From Plut-88900 sp965116945 (GTDB lineage: Bacteria > Chloroflexota > Dehalococcoidia > Plut-88900): a stretch of DNA of 64,000 nucleotides. Of the stretch, positions 52,555 to 61,611 are shown piece by piece. The stretch spans positions 2,356,001 to 2,420,000 of the forward strand of contig OZ220734.1 of NCBI GenBank assembly GCA_965116945.1. The letters run 5' to 3'. The notes beneath the pieces were generated by a model. That model was given only the letters and a program-made list of their open reading frames with translations. It did not search any database and was not told where the DNA came from. The stretch's first letter is position 1. The number at the start of each line of letters is the position of its first letter. A program made the position numbers and the translations under genes.

Positions 52555-54678
52555 CTATAGTCCCGTGATCTTGTTTTCGATGACTGGCTCGTGGCTGCCC
52601 GACCCCAGCGAGCTTGCCCTGTCGGATTGCAGCTGCGATAACTCCTCCAGTGGAATGTGGCAATTGATCACGTGGTTTCCACTTTCGGAAGTGCGCGACG
52701 GCGGTGGAGTCTCGTCACAAACAGCCCTGACCCTTCTAGGGCACCGTCCTGCGAAAAAGCATCCTTTGAATTGCGCCCTCATTGTGGGCACGAAACCCGG
52801 CAGCCGGATTGTTGTCGGCTGTGCGTCGGGATCGGGGACGGGCGCCGACGACATCAGCGCCTCGGTGTAAGGGTGTGAGGGGGTCGCCAGCACTTTCCCG
52901 GCCGGGCCTGATTCGGCCACGTGTCCGGCGTACAGCACAAGGATATCGTCGGAGAGGTAGCGCACCACACCCAGATCGTGCGTGATAAACACGTATGACG
53001 TGTTGTATTCCTCTTGTTGCGAGCGCAGCAAGTTCAATACTTGCGCCTGGACGGATACGTCCAGAGCGGAGACCGCTTCGTCGGCCACGATGATGTCCGG
53101 AGAGGCGGCAAATGCCCCGGCAAGAGCCACCCGCTGCTGTTCACCACCACTTAACTCTCCTGGATGCCGGTTCAAATAGGCAGGATTCAACCCCACGGCC
53201 TGCAATAGCTCTCCTGCGCGCTGTAGACTCTCACGCTTGTTAAGCCCCGAGAACTTGCGCAAAGCTCTAACGATGGCATGCCCGACGGCTAGCTTGGGAT
53301 TGAGCGACGCGGTCGGGTTCTGGAACACCATGCGCATGGCTGCTTGTTGTGCCCTGGTGCGTTTGCCAACGGCGGCGGCCAGGTCCTGACCACGTAGCTG
53401 GAGTTTACCCCAGTCCCGAGGGACCAGTCCCACGATCGCCTGGGCGATGGTGGTCTTGCCGGAACCGCTTTCACCCACGATTCCCAGTGTTCGCCCCATG
53501 CCGACATTGAAATCGACTTCATTGACGGCGCGGACAGGGGGACGGACCCGCGGGCCGAAGAACAGGTACTTGCGCACCCAGCTGCCATAGAACCGGCGCA
53601 GACCCTTCGCCGACAAGACTTCCTCCACCCGACCCCGGCCCATCTCCACATTTGTCTGCTGCTCGCCCCAGATCTCCTGGTTTACCTCTCCCGAATACAG
53701 GCAACGGGAAAGGTGCCCTTCTCCTGTCTCTACAACCTTTGGTGCCTGGTTCCCGCAGGACTCCCGGGCCAGGGGACATCGTGACATGAATAGACAGGAG
53801 CTGGGAGTCTGTTCAGTTGCTGGAAAAACCACTCCCGGAATCCGGCTGAGTTGGACGGTAGCACCGGATTCCGTGGGGGGCGTGGGCACACAGCTCAACA
53901 GTCCCACCGTATAGGGGTGCTTGGGGGACTTGAACAGCTCCCTGACTGGAGAATCCTCCACAGTCTCCCCGGCATACATCACTGCAACTCTGTCGGCCAC
54001 CGCAGCGACCACCCCCAGGTTGTGAGTCACGTACAGGATTCCCGCGTTGAGGCGCTTCTTGAGGTCCACTACCAGTTCCAGGATCGTCGCTTCCGTGGTT
54101 ACGTCCAGACCCGTCGTAGGTTCGTCCATGATCAGCAAGTCCGGCTCGCAGGCCAACGCCATGGCAATGACTACCCGCTGCTGTTGCCCTCCACTCAACT
54201 CGTGGGGGTAGCGCCTGCCAACAGACTCCGGATCCGCCAATCTCACGCTCTCGAATAGCTCGACCGTCCGGCGGTGAACTTCCTGCTTATCTATCTTCAA
54301 GTGTTGTCTGAGCGCCTCATGTACCTGCGCCCCGACCCTCATTGTTGGATTTAGCGACGTGACCGGGTCCTGGTACACCATCGCTATCCGGTTGCCCCGC
54401 AGATGTCGCAGCTCCGACCCACTCATCTGCGCAACTTCCCGACCCTCGAACAAAATCCGCCCATCTACCCGCGTCGTGCCCGGTAGGTAACCCATCACCG
54501 CGAACGCGGTCGTCGACTTTCCGCAGCCCGACTCCCCCACAATTCCCATCACTTCACCGCGATTCACTTCCAGCGAAGCATCCCTGACCGCGTGCACCGT
54601 GCCCCGAGGTGTGAAGAACGTCACGGCCAGGTTCTCGACTTGTAAGAGAGGTGTATCCCGCTTTGACTGGACTCTCAC
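52555..54678 (-). CDS. Dipeptide/oligopeptide ABC transporter, fused double ATPase (DppD-DppF type)
   Basis: The 707-residue protein holds two complete ABC domains that are usually separate. The first has Walker A GESGCGKST (48-56), signature LSGGQQQR and Walker B DLLIMDEP; the second has Walker A GESGSGKTT, signature LSGGEQQR and DIIVADEA. Each is followed by an oligopeptide-type C-terminal segment (CLFMSRCPLA, CFFAGRCPRR). Both domains are intact. It powers uptake with the two permeases upstream. The GTG start overlaps the stop of the permease (GTGA), so translation is coupled. Confidence 0.93.
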   Translation of the reverse strand: MRVQSKRDTPLLQVENLAVTFFTPRGTVHAVRDASLEVNRGEVMGIVGESGCGKSTTAFAVMGYLPGTTRVDGRILFEGREVAQMSGSELRHLRGNRIAMVYQDPVTSLNPTMRVGAQVHEALRQHLKIDKQEVHRRTVELFESVRLADPESVGRRYPHELSGGQQQRVVIAMALACEPDLLIMDEPTTGLDVTTEATILELVVDLKKRLNAGILYVTHNLGVVAAVADRVAVMYAGETVEDSPVRELFKSPKHPYTVGLLSCVPTPPTESGATVQLSRIPGVVFPATEQTPSSCLFMSRCPLARESCGNQAPKVVETGEGHLSRCLYSGEVNQEIWGEQQTNVEMGRGRVEEVLSAKGLRRFYGSWVRKYLFFGPRVRPPVRAVNEVDFNVGMGRTLGIVGESGSGKTTIAQAIVGLVPRDWGKLQLRGQDLAAAVGKRTRAQQAAMRMVFQNPTASLNPKLAVGHAIVRALRKFSGLNKRESLQRAGELLQAVGLNPAYLNRHPGELSGGEQQRVALAGAFAASPDIIVADEAVSALDVSVQAQVLNLLRSQQEEYNTSYVFITHDLGVVRYLSDDILVLYAGHVAESGPAGKVLATPSHPYTEALMSSAPVPDPDAQPTTIRLPGFVPTMRAQFKGCFFAGRCPRRVRAVCDETPPPSRTSESGNHVINCHIPLEELSQLQSDRASSLGSGSHEPVIENKITGL

Positions 54679-55637
54679 CTAATGATCTCCCTGGGCAACC
54701 CGCTGGCCTGCTTGATGCCATCGGTCAGCAAGTTAACGCCCACCACTAATGAGGCCACCGCCCCTGCGGGCGCCAGCGTCATCCAAGGCGCCACGCCGAT
54801 ATACTGTCGGCCCTCGCCGATCATTCTCCCCCAGTCGGGCGACGGCGGCTGGACCCCCAGCCCCAGGAACCCCAGCGTAGACACTATCAGGATGGAATAG
54901 CTCAACCGCACCGACAGTTCCACCGCCAGGACCGGCAGGGCATTGGGCAAAATCTCTCTGAAGATAATGTAGGGAGCATTCTCACCCCGGAGGCGCGCAC
55001 TCATCACGAACTCCTGGTTCTTCGTCTTTAGCGTAACGCTGCGCATCACACGAGAGATACTGGGTCCATGCACGACTCCCACGGTAAGGATGATCAGGAG
55101 GCCCTCCCAGTTATCGTCGAGCCATTGCCAGGGGGCCTCCCTCGCCCCGAGTGTTGTCAGCACAAGCAGGGCCAGCAACAGACCGGGGAATGCCAATGCC
55201 CCATCCATGATGCGCATCACCACCTCGTCCACCCTGCCTCCCTTGTACCCGCTGCTCATCCCTATAACCGTACCCAGGAAAATGCCCAGTAGAGCCCCGG
55301 CTAGGGAGATCCCTATCAGTGACCCCGCCCCCGACAACACCCGGCTGAATACATCGCGACCGAACTGGTCCGTCCCCAGCCAGTAGGTCCAGGTCGGCCC
55401 CGAGAGTTGATGGTCGGCGGGGAAGAGGGGAGGCACGTGGAACTCGTCGAAGGGGTAAGGCGCGACCATCGACCCAAAGATCGCTACGAACGCGTAGGCC
55501 GCTACTATGGGCAGCCCTATCCGCCCCGACGTTGTGGACAGGGAAAGGCGCAAGAACTCCCGCGTTCCCCGGCCCATAGCCAGCAACATGGGCCGGAAGG
55601 AGTCTGGCATTCTGCCTGTTGTCTGCACAAATGCCAT
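54675..55637 (-). CDS. Dipeptide ABC transporter permease (DppC type)
   Basis: The 320-residue membrane protein has about six predicted membrane segments (VAAYAFVAIFGSMV, LIGISLAGALLGIFLG, GLLLALLVLTTLG and others) and the N-terminal domain of the DppC subfamily. It has the permease loop segment SISRVMRSVTLKTKNQEFV and the EILPNALP motif that contacts the ATPase. ATG 55637 overlaps the DppB stop in TGATG; a GTG one codon earlier is also possible. It forms the channel with the DppB-type permease. Confidence 0.9.
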   Translation of the reverse strand: MAFVQTTGRMPDSFRPMLLAMGRGTREFLRLSLSTTSGRIGLPIVAAYAFVAIFGSMVAPYPFDEFHVPPLFPADHQLSGPTWTYWLGTDQFGRDVFSRVLSGAGSLIGISLAGALLGIFLGTVIGMSSGYKGGRVDEVVMRIMDGALAFPGLLLALLVLTTLGAREAPWQWLDDNWEGLLIILTVGVVHGPSISRVMRSVTLKTKNQEFVMSARLRGENAPYIIFREILPNALPVLAVELSVRLSYSILIVSTLGFLGLGVQPPSPDWGRMIGEGRQYIGVAPWMTLAPAGAVASLVVGVNLLTDGIKQASGLPREIIR

Positions 55638-56581
55638 CACGCGTACCTAATCCTGGGGTCAAGGAAGGAGTAGCTAAGGTCTGCCAACAGGTTGCTCACC
55701 GTATACGTCACGGCAATTATCAGCGTAAGGGCTTGCAGCAGGGGCACGTCACGGCCTTCGATGGAATTCAATAGCAATTGCCCCAGGCCCGGGTAGGCAA
55801 ACACGTTCTCCACGATGATCAGGCCGGCCAGGAGCCACCCGCTCATGGCGGCAACTATGCTGATGGTCGGCAGCATTGAATTGGGAACGACGTGCCGGAA
55901 TATCACCGTTCTCATCGGGAGGCCCTTTAACACCGCCGTCCGCACGTAGTTGCTCTCCATGACCTCCATAACGTTGGCGCGCGTCATTCGCATGATGTAA
56001 GCGAACACAACGCCGGTCAGCGTTAGCGTCGGGAGGACTAGGATCTCCGGGCTGGTTAGCGGACTCTCGCCGCGGGGTATGGAACTGGTGGTCGGCAGCC
56101 AGCCCAGCTCGGAGGAGAAGATAACAATCAGAAGAAGCCCTGTGACGAACTCGGGTAGGGATATGCCGACCATGCCAATGGCGCTCACAACCCTGTCGCC
56201 AATGCTGTTGGGTCGCACTCCGGCCCATATCCCGATCAACACCGCCGGAGGCACCGCTACGGCAAAGGCGAACACGGCAAGGTATATGGATGGCAGAATC
56301 CGGTGCCCTATGATTTCCGTTACCGGTCGTTTTTGAATCAGGGACTCGCCGAAGTCACCTTGCAAGGCGCCCCAGACCCAGTCCCCGTACCGGACGGGAA
56401 CCGAACGGTTGAGGCCCAGCTCTTCCCGCTTGACCTCGAGGTTTCGCTCCGTCGCACCCCGCCCGAGGAGCCTCTCGGCTGCATCGCCCGGCAGCATCTC
56501 CGTGACACCAAAAATGACTACGGAGACCACAAAAAGGGTGATTACGATCAGCCCTAGACGCACCGTTATGAAACGCAACAT
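55637..56581 (-). CDS. Dipeptide ABC transporter permease (DppB type)
   Basis: The 314-residue membrane protein begins MLRFITVRLGLIVITLFVVS, the first membrane helix of the DppB subfamily. The long loop with GLNRSVPVRYGDWVWG, the helix block LAVFAFAVAVPPAVLIG and the FRHVVPNSMLP ATPase-contact loop are typical. It is the first permease of the operon; the gap of 323 nt to the binding-protein gene carries a terminator-like hairpin, so it may be expressed at a lower level than the binding protein. Confidence 0.9.
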   Translation of the reverse strand: MLRFITVRLGLIVITLFVVSVVIFGVTEMLPGDAAERLLGRGATERNLEVKREELGLNRSVPVRYGDWVWGALQGDFGESLIQKRPVTEIIGHRILPSIYLAVFAFAVAVPPAVLIGIWAGVRPNSIGDRVVSAIGMVGISLPEFVTGLLLIVIFSSELGWLPTTSSIPRGESPLTSPEILVLPTLTLTGVVFAYIMRMTRANVMEVMESNYVRTAVLKGLPMRTVIFRHVVPNSMLPTISIVAAMSGWLLAGLIIVENVFAYPGLGQLLLNSIEGRDVPLLQALTLIIAVTYTVSNLLADLSYSFLDPRIRYA

Positions 56582-56904
56582 GTGTTCAGCAACCTGACCG
56601 AGGCATCCGTAACGCCGGACCCGCGGAAAAAGTGCCTTGCGCAGAAAGTGGTACCACCTCGTGTAAGCCCCTCCCCCGACACTTATCCACGGCCAAGCAA
56701 TCGGGTCTCAGGTTCACTACGCTATCAGCCTGTCTTAACTGTGCCAATTTAGTATCGACTTGGATGCTGTAATCGCCGATGCAAAAGAGGGAGTGCATCG
56801 CCATTCGGAAGGCGCCGCCGCGGTCATAAAACTCGGCCCCCGGCTTGAATGCCAAGCCGGGGGCCCGTTTCGGTTAGAACTGAAGCTAGACCCCGGCCAA
56901 CGGA
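56582..56904. other. Gap between binding-protein and permease genes
   Basis: The 323-nt gap contains the terminator described at 56831-56865. Its other part holds CTTATCCACG and an AT-rich stretch near 56725-56765 that might carry a promoter for the permease genes. No coding sequence is seen. Confidence 0.5.
56831..56865 (-). terminator. Terminator-like hairpin after the binding-protein gene
   Basis: GGCCCCCGGCTT (56835-56846) pairs with AAGCCGGGGGCC (56854-56865), a perfect 12-bp stem with a 7-nt loop. On the - strand it is followed by GAGTTTTATG. It sits 40 nt past the binding-protein stop and could end or attenuate transcription into the permease and ATPase genes. Confidence 0.65.
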
Positions 56905-58848
56905 CTATTCATCGATCCATGCATCCCGCAGGTAGTCCCAGCCCAGCGGGTGAGGTTCCGAGCCGTATACGTTGCTGCGTGCGGCGGACATCTGCGGAAG
57001 GAAAGCCACCAAGAGCTGCGGTACGTCGTCGATCAAAATGTTTTGGATCTCCACATAAGACTCCTTCTCACTCTCAGGGTCCTGCGACTTGGCATTCGCG
57101 ACCAGGTCGTCCACGGTCTGGTTTTGGTATTTCTGCGCGTTCCAGGCCGATGTGGAATTGTATAAGAGGTCGAGGTGCTGGCTCGGGTGAGGCCGGCCAT
57201 ACGCATAAACGACGGTAAATGGCTCGACGCCCCATGTGTCGGCCCAGTACCTGTCCGAGGCTCTTTCTTCGATTGCTACCCGGATGCCCGCAGGTGCAGC
57301 GCCCTGTCGGAATGCCACGGCCATGTCGATCATGCCCGGCCCTACGTCACCCGTGAACAGCGTGACGTCGATCCCGTCGGGGTATCCGGCCTCCGCCAGC
57401 AACTCCCTGGCGCGGTCGGGATCGTACCGCACCTTTGCGGCCGCTTCGGCCGAGAAGAGGGGGTGGCTGGGTGGAATGGGGTGGTCGTAGGCAATGGCGC
57501 CTCTCCCCAGCAGTGCAGTTTGCCTGATGAGCTCCCGGTCAGCCGCCGCTTGCATCGCCTGCCGCAGCAGCTTGTTGTCGAAAGGCGGAATGTCGTTCCT
57601 CATCGGCATTGCTATCCAGCCCGACGTGGCGACCTCCTGCAGCTTGATGTCTGGTTCACCCTCGAGTGCGGAGACGATTTGGAGGTCCAACTGCGTCATG
57701 ACGTCGATGTCGCCTGCCTTAAGGGCCTGGGTGCGGGCGGCTTGCTCGCGAATGTTGAGGAATACTATCTCATCCAGGTATGGGTATCCCTGCCGCCAGT
57801 AGTTGGGGTTCCTCACCAGCGTCGTGCGTTCACCCTGCAGGTGCTCCACCAGCATAAAGGGGCCCGTGCCGTACGTCTGAATGTCGAACTTATCCGTAAG
57901 CAGTGGGAGCTCTTCGCCGTCAATTTCGGATGGAAGTATGCTCGCATGGTAGTAGGCCGCCAGGTCGTTCATGAACAGCGCGTTAGAACTGGAAAGGTCG
58001 AATCGGACAGTGTAATCGTCGACGGCAACCATCTCTTCGATGATCGATAGTGCATTCCGCACGACGGAATCTATCTCGGGAGACAGCAGCCGTTGAAACG
58101 TGTAGATGACGTCCTCTGCCTTGAGGTCCTTCCCGTGGTGGAACTTCACCCCCCTGCGCAGGTGTATGGTGTAGGAAGTGAAGTCTTCGTTGGCCTCCCA
58201 TGACGTGGCCAGCTCCGGCTGCAGGGTAAGATCTCTATCGAAGGTGACCAGTCTGTCATGGGTCTGCATAATGATTGTGTTGCCGATATGGGTAATTAGT
58301 ACGGGTGGGTCCAGCGTGCCATGCTCTAAAGCATACCCAGCCCTCAGCGAGCCACCGTACTTCGGCTCTACCGGGGCGGCCGCAGCTTCGGCAGCGGCTT
58401 CGGCCCGTGCTTCGGCGGCAGCCATCGCCAGCTCGGCTGCCTGGTCGGCTGCGGCTTCGGCGGCGGCAACGGCCTTGGCAGCGGCTTCCAGCGCAGCAGT
58501 TACGGCCGCGGATTCTCCTTCACCGGCGGCCTCGGCCGCAGCCTGGGCAGCAGCGGTTAGCTCTGCCGCAAGTGCAACGGCGTCTTCAGCTGCCTTGGCG
58601 GCAGCCGCTGCGGCCTCTGATGCCTCCGATACTGCAGCTTCTGCTGCCATCGCCGCTTCTGATACGGCGGCTTCAGCGGCCTCGGCAGCTTGTGCGGCCT
58701 CAGCAGCGGCTTCGGCGGCTCCAGTGTCCGCCGGTGCGGCGGTGGGCTCGGGATCGCCGTCTCCACACGCCGCTACCACCAACAGGGACACAAATACAAC
58801 CGTGAGCAGGAGCAGAAACGGGTGTGCACGGCCAACCTTGAATCTCAA
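56905..58848 (-). CDS. Lipoprotein substrate-binding protein (SBP family 5) with Ala-rich stalk
   Basis: The 647-residue protein begins with a signal peptide and lipobox VVAAC (Cys at 28). Residues 43-158 are almost only Ala with regular Glu, Ser, Lys and Val, likely a long helix or coiled coil holding the binding domain away from the membrane. From residue 163 (KYGGSLRAGYALEHGTLDPP) it is a normal family 5 peptide/oligopeptide binding protein. The TTG start at 58848 is supported by GGGAGGAG 9-10 nt ahead. It is the first gene of the transporter operon; ligands are likely peptides or small amides. Confidence 0.9.
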   Translation of the reverse strand: MRFKVGRAHPFLLLLTVVFVSLLVVAACGDGDPEPTAAPADTGAAEAAAEAAQAAEAAEAAVSEAAMAAEAAVSEASEAAAAAAKAAEDAVALAAELTAAAQAAAEAAGEGESAAVTAALEAAAKAVAAAEAAADQAAELAMAAAEARAEAAAEAAAAPVEPKYGGSLRAGYALEHGTLDPPVLITHIGNTIIMQTHDRLVTFDRDLTLQPELATSWEANEDFTSYTIHLRRGVKFHHGKDLKAEDVIYTFQRLLSPEIDSVVRNALSIIEEMVAVDDYTVRFDLSSSNALFMNDLAAYYHASILPSEIDGEELPLLTDKFDIQTYGTGPFMLVEHLQGERTTLVRNPNYWRQGYPYLDEIVFLNIREQAARTQALKAGDIDVMTQLDLQIVSALEGEPDIKLQEVATSGWIAMPMRNDIPPFDNKLLRQAMQAAADRELIRQTALLGRGAIAYDHPIPPSHPLFSAEAAAKVRYDPDRARELLAEAGYPDGIDVTLFTGDVGPGMIDMAVAFRQGAAPAGIRVAIEERASDRYWADTWGVEPFTVVYAYGRPHPSQHLDLLYNSTSAWNAQKYQNQTVDDLVANAKSQDPESEKESYVEIQNILIDDVPQLLVAFLPQMSAARSNVYGSEPHPLGWDYLRDAWIDE

Positions 58849-58949
58849 AATAGTCTCCTCCCGTTATCCGGCAAACTTATTGACTAGGGAAAGCGCTTGG
58901 CGTAATACCCAAAATCCGCCTAATGACAAGGTATCCGCCCAACGGTGAC

Positions 58950-58979
58950 AGGGTACGGGGGGGGGTAATGGATTGTCAA
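58950..58979 (-). promoter_or_regulatory. Candidate promoter of the transporter operon
   Basis: On the - strand a perfect TTGACA (58974-58979) is followed after 18 nt by TACCCT (58950-58955). It would start transcription about 95 nt upstream of the binding-protein start. The spacer holds a run of nine C on this strand. The -10 match is moderate. Confidence 0.45.
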
Positions 58980-59012
58980 GCTCGGCCTTATTTGTGCTTA
59001 AATCATCAGACT

Positions 59013-59028
59013 TGTGATATGATTCACA
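59013..59028. promoter_or_regulatory. CRP/FNR-type palindrome
   Basis: TGTGATATGATTCACA matches the TGTGA-N6-TCACA consensus of CRP-family regulators perfectly. It lies between the divergent promoters at 58950-58979 (-) and 59113-59142 (+). Its centre would be about 77 nt upstream of the - strand transcript start and about 128 nt upstream of the + strand one. No CRP-family gene is in the window. Confidence 0.5.
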
Positions 59029-59112
59029 TGGATTTGCACAAACAACGCAACACAGAACCCGCCCGATGTGCTGTTGCTCCCACCCCTCCCCCAAGAGTGT
59101 GCCATTTGCCCC

Positions 59113-59142
59113 TTGACATTACACGAACACCCGTACTATTCT
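59113..59142 (+). promoter_or_regulatory. Sigma-70-type promoter
   Basis: TTGACA (59113-59118) and TATTCT (59137-59142) are separated by 18 nt, the best full promoter match in the window. Transcription would begin near 59149, about 615 nt before the next + strand gene, the cupin at 59765. Confidence 0.65.
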
Positions 59143-59148
59143 CTACAC

Positions 59149-59764
59149 CGTTCGAACATTGACTCACATATCTCAAGGAGGAACCAAAAACCCAGGGAAG
59201 CCCACCCGACCCCACCGGGTCCCGTGCCCCTTCCCTGACCATCCAGGCGATGGAAGGTCCACAGTATTAAGCGGCACGCTCCTTGCAATGGAGCCCTGCC
59301 CAAACTAGCCCCGCTCACGCCGGGCTACAACACCTCGGGCTTTACCGCCCTTGGAAACATCTCCCCCGTCGTTCCCTTCGGAGATTCCCGTTAACCCAGC
59401 GACGGCAGTGAGAAAACACCTCCCCACCCCTCCGAGTGGGGCGGGAAAACTGAAAAACTGGTGGTAGAGACGCCCTCTGGCGAGGACCCCTCGCCTGTCT
59501 GCCACGTCACAACAGGAACACGGGGCTGAACCAGGCTGGCCTCCCGCCCCCTGAAAACTGATTCCCGGACCTTCCATCGCAAGCCCCTCCAAAACAGGCA
59601 GATCGAAAACCCAAGCCCCCACAACTAAATACAGACCCCATCTGTCACTAATCTGCCGGGCGAGTACGCTGTCTGGCACGCCCTTCACGTGTAACATTAC
59701 CAAAGCCCACCGGGAAGTGGCGAGGTGTCCAAAGGGACAGTAACCACCGTGAAGGAACTCAAAG
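59149..59764 (+). other. Long structured leader or candidate non-coding RNA
   Basis: About 615 nt between the strong promoter and the cupin start hold no convincing gene. Strong hairpins are present: GGCGAGG-ACC-CCTCGCC at 59479-59495, enclosed by AGAC/GTCT and GTGG/CCAC arms (59461-59505), and CCCCAC/GTGGGG at 59422-59441. A Shine-Dalgarno-like AAGGAGGA at about 59176 has no start codon behind it. It does not match RNase P RNA, tmRNA, SRP RNA or a riboswitch class that I know. It may be a regulatory leader or a small RNA; transcription is inferred only. Confidence 0.4.
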
Positions 59765-60190
59765 ATGGCAAAAGAGAAAAAGGGTAAGTACTACATCAAG
59801 GACTATAAGCTCGAGAAGTTTTCTTCGTATAGCAACTACCCCAAGGAATTATTGAATGCTATGTATTGGAGGCCGCTAATCGGACGGGAAGGGGGTATTG
59901 TGGATAAGGATGTCGCAGTTACGGCATTCATGCTGGAGCCGGGGACTTACCACGGTGCCCACGCCCACCTCAGGCCCGAGATCTACATCATCCTCAGCGG
60001 GACCGCCGAATGTGAGTGGGGAGACGAGACCTTTGACGCCGGGCCTGGAACGGTGACCTATTGCCCTCCCAGTACGTCCCACGCAATGCGGGTGACCAGC
60101 AAGGAGCCCTTAAGAGCGATCGTCGTAAACTGGGCGCCGGGCGGCGATGAGAAGTATTGGGAAACGGGCGCCTACATGTTAGAAGACTAA
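59765..60190 (+). CDS. Cupin-domain protein
   Basis: The 141-residue protein is a single cupin with an apparently complete metal set: first motif PGTYHGAHAHLRPEIYIILSG (HxH plus Glu) and second motif PPSTSHAMRV with His. The N-terminus KGKYYIKDYKLEKF is Lys/Tyr-rich. AAGGA lies 9 nt before the ATG. Activity is unknown; single-domain cupins include isomerases and dioxygenases. It is preceded by the long structured leader. Confidence 0.82.
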   Translation: MAKEKKGKYYIKDYKLEKFSSYSNYPKELLNAMYWRPLIGREGGIVDKDVAVTAFMLEPGTYHGAHAHLRPEIYIILSGTAECEWGDETFDAGPGTVTYCPPSTSHAMRVTSKEPLRAIVVNWAPGGDEKYWETGAYMLED

Positions 60191-60517
60191 CCTCGGGGAG
60201 AGGCCAACCGGGCGCCGGCCTGAGCGTTAGTCGGCCATCGCCACAGCAACGCAGCCATCCCCACGCTCTGGCAACCATCGCCCGCCTTGAAAAAAAGGCA
60301 GCCCCAATCGTCCTGACCCCCGGAATGGGGATTGCACTTAGCTAAGGAAACCGTACGACAAGGCCGCGTTGTCGAAGGCTGAATTCTTCGGCTTGTACTC
60401 GTCAAGGTGCCGGAAATGTTTGTGTATGAGGGGGCGGGGAGCGGGGGTAGTTGGAAGCCCGGATGACAATGTGATTGAGGCATCGGAGTAGAGATTTCGG
60501 GACACAATGGGGGTGTT
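60191..60517. other. Intergenic region, no gene recognised
   Basis: The 327 nt contain a run of seven A and a weak hairpin (CCCC-CGGAAT-GGGG near 60320). No coding sequence, promoter or strong terminator is seen. A GTG start for the next gene lies at the right edge. Confidence 0.4.
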
Positions 60518-61582
60518 GTGAGAAACAAAGTAGAACTGTGGACGGAAGGCAATCCTGATATAAGACTGATAGGCGAACATGCCAGGAGGGCTGAGGAAGC
60601 TGGTTGGGACGGCATTTCCATTCCGGATGTGCAACACGTTTCAGGGGACACGTACGTTGCGATGACAATTGCGGCGATGGCAACGGAGCGAATCAAGATC
60701 GGCTCGGGTGTGACCAACCCGCTAACCAGGCACCCGGCAGTCACCGCCGGGGCTATCGCGAGCGTGCAGCAAGCATCGGATGGGCGGGCGGTCCTTGGAA
60801 TTGGGAGGGGAGACTCGGCACTGGCGCATGTCGGGCATGCACCGGCATATACGAGTTTTTTCGAGAGCTACCTCAAGGCTATACAGACCTACCTTAGAGG
60901 AGACGGCGTGCCCTTCGATGAACTCTCTTTTGGGCGAGGGATGGCGCCGCACGTGGATACGCTCGAACTGGCGGAAGCTCCGGATGACAGCCGTCTCGAG
61001 TGGCTGGAGCCCGGGGACGCGAAGACGCCCGTATGGGTGGCGGCCTCGGGGCCGAAGGTGATCGCTGCGGCGGCGCGACACGCCGACGTTGTGATGTTGT
61101 TACTGGGCGCAGATCTCGTTAGGCTGGAGTGGGGACTGGAGCAGGCCCGAAACGCGCGAAGGGAGGCAGGCTTGGACCCGGAGGGGATCCGATACGGCGC
61201 TTATCTAAACGTGACCTGCCACCCCGACATCGATGTGGCGAGGGAGATTACACCTTGGCTGGCAGGAACTGCCCGCTTTGCCATCATGCACGGAAAGACA
61301 AACGGGCCCGTGACGCAGCGGGACCAAGAGGTTATGAGGGCAGTTCACGAAAGCTACGATGTACGCAACCATAGCTCGACTGCTACGCTGCCTGTAGAGT
61401 TCGTGGACCGCTTGGCGATTATCGGGCCTCCGGAGGAATGCATAAGGCGGATTCGCGAGCTGGTAGAGATGGGTTTTACGAGGTTAGTATTGTTTGGTCC
61501 GTCAGTGGAGGAGGTCGAAGGAGATAAGAAGTTGGCGGCAGAACTGATGGTCAGGGAAGTGCTGCCGGCTTTCTCGGAGTAA
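60518..61582 (+). CDS. Luciferase-like F420-dependent oxidoreductase
   Basis: The 354-residue protein begins MRNKVELWTEGNPDIRLIGE (GTG start) and has GWDGISIPDVQH, IGSGVTNPLTRHPAV, GRAVLGIGRGDSA and PVWVAASGPKVIAAAARHAD, the pattern of F420-dependent reductases of the luciferase-like family. It resembles methylene-tetrahydromethanopterin reductase-type members more than the other three copies in the window. It likely reduces or oxygenates an unknown substrate. The gene stands alone between a cupin and the recombinase remnant. Confidence 0.85.
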   Translation: MRNKVELWTEGNPDIRLIGEHARRAEEAGWDGISIPDVQHVSGDTYVAMTIAAMATERIKIGSGVTNPLTRHPAVTAGAIASVQQASDGRAVLGIGRGDSALAHVGHAPAYTSFFESYLKAIQTYLRGDGVPFDELSFGRGMAPHVDTLELAEAPDDSRLEWLEPGDAKTPVWVAASGPKVIAAAARHADVVMLLLGADLVRLEWGLEQARNARREAGLDPEGIRYGAYLNVTCHPDIDVAREITPWLAGTARFAIMHGKTNGPVTQRDQEVMRAVHESYDVRNHSSTATLPVEFVDRLAIIGPPEECIRRIRELVEMGFTRLVLFGPSVEEVEGDKKLAAELMVREVLPAFSE

Positions 61583-61611
61583 TGGCAAACGGCGGATAGT
61601 AAACGTGAAGT

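Noticed and set aside
59305..59703. A 132-residue open frame on the - strand inside the structured region
   Set aside because: No Shine-Dalgarno, no recognisable domain, Gly- and Arg-rich composition as expected from reading GC-rich non-coding DNA, and it opposes the strong + strand promoter.
59149..59764. RNase P RNA, tmRNA, SRP RNA or group II intron
   Set aside because: None of the conserved core strings of these RNAs is seen on either strand, and there is no reverse transcriptase.
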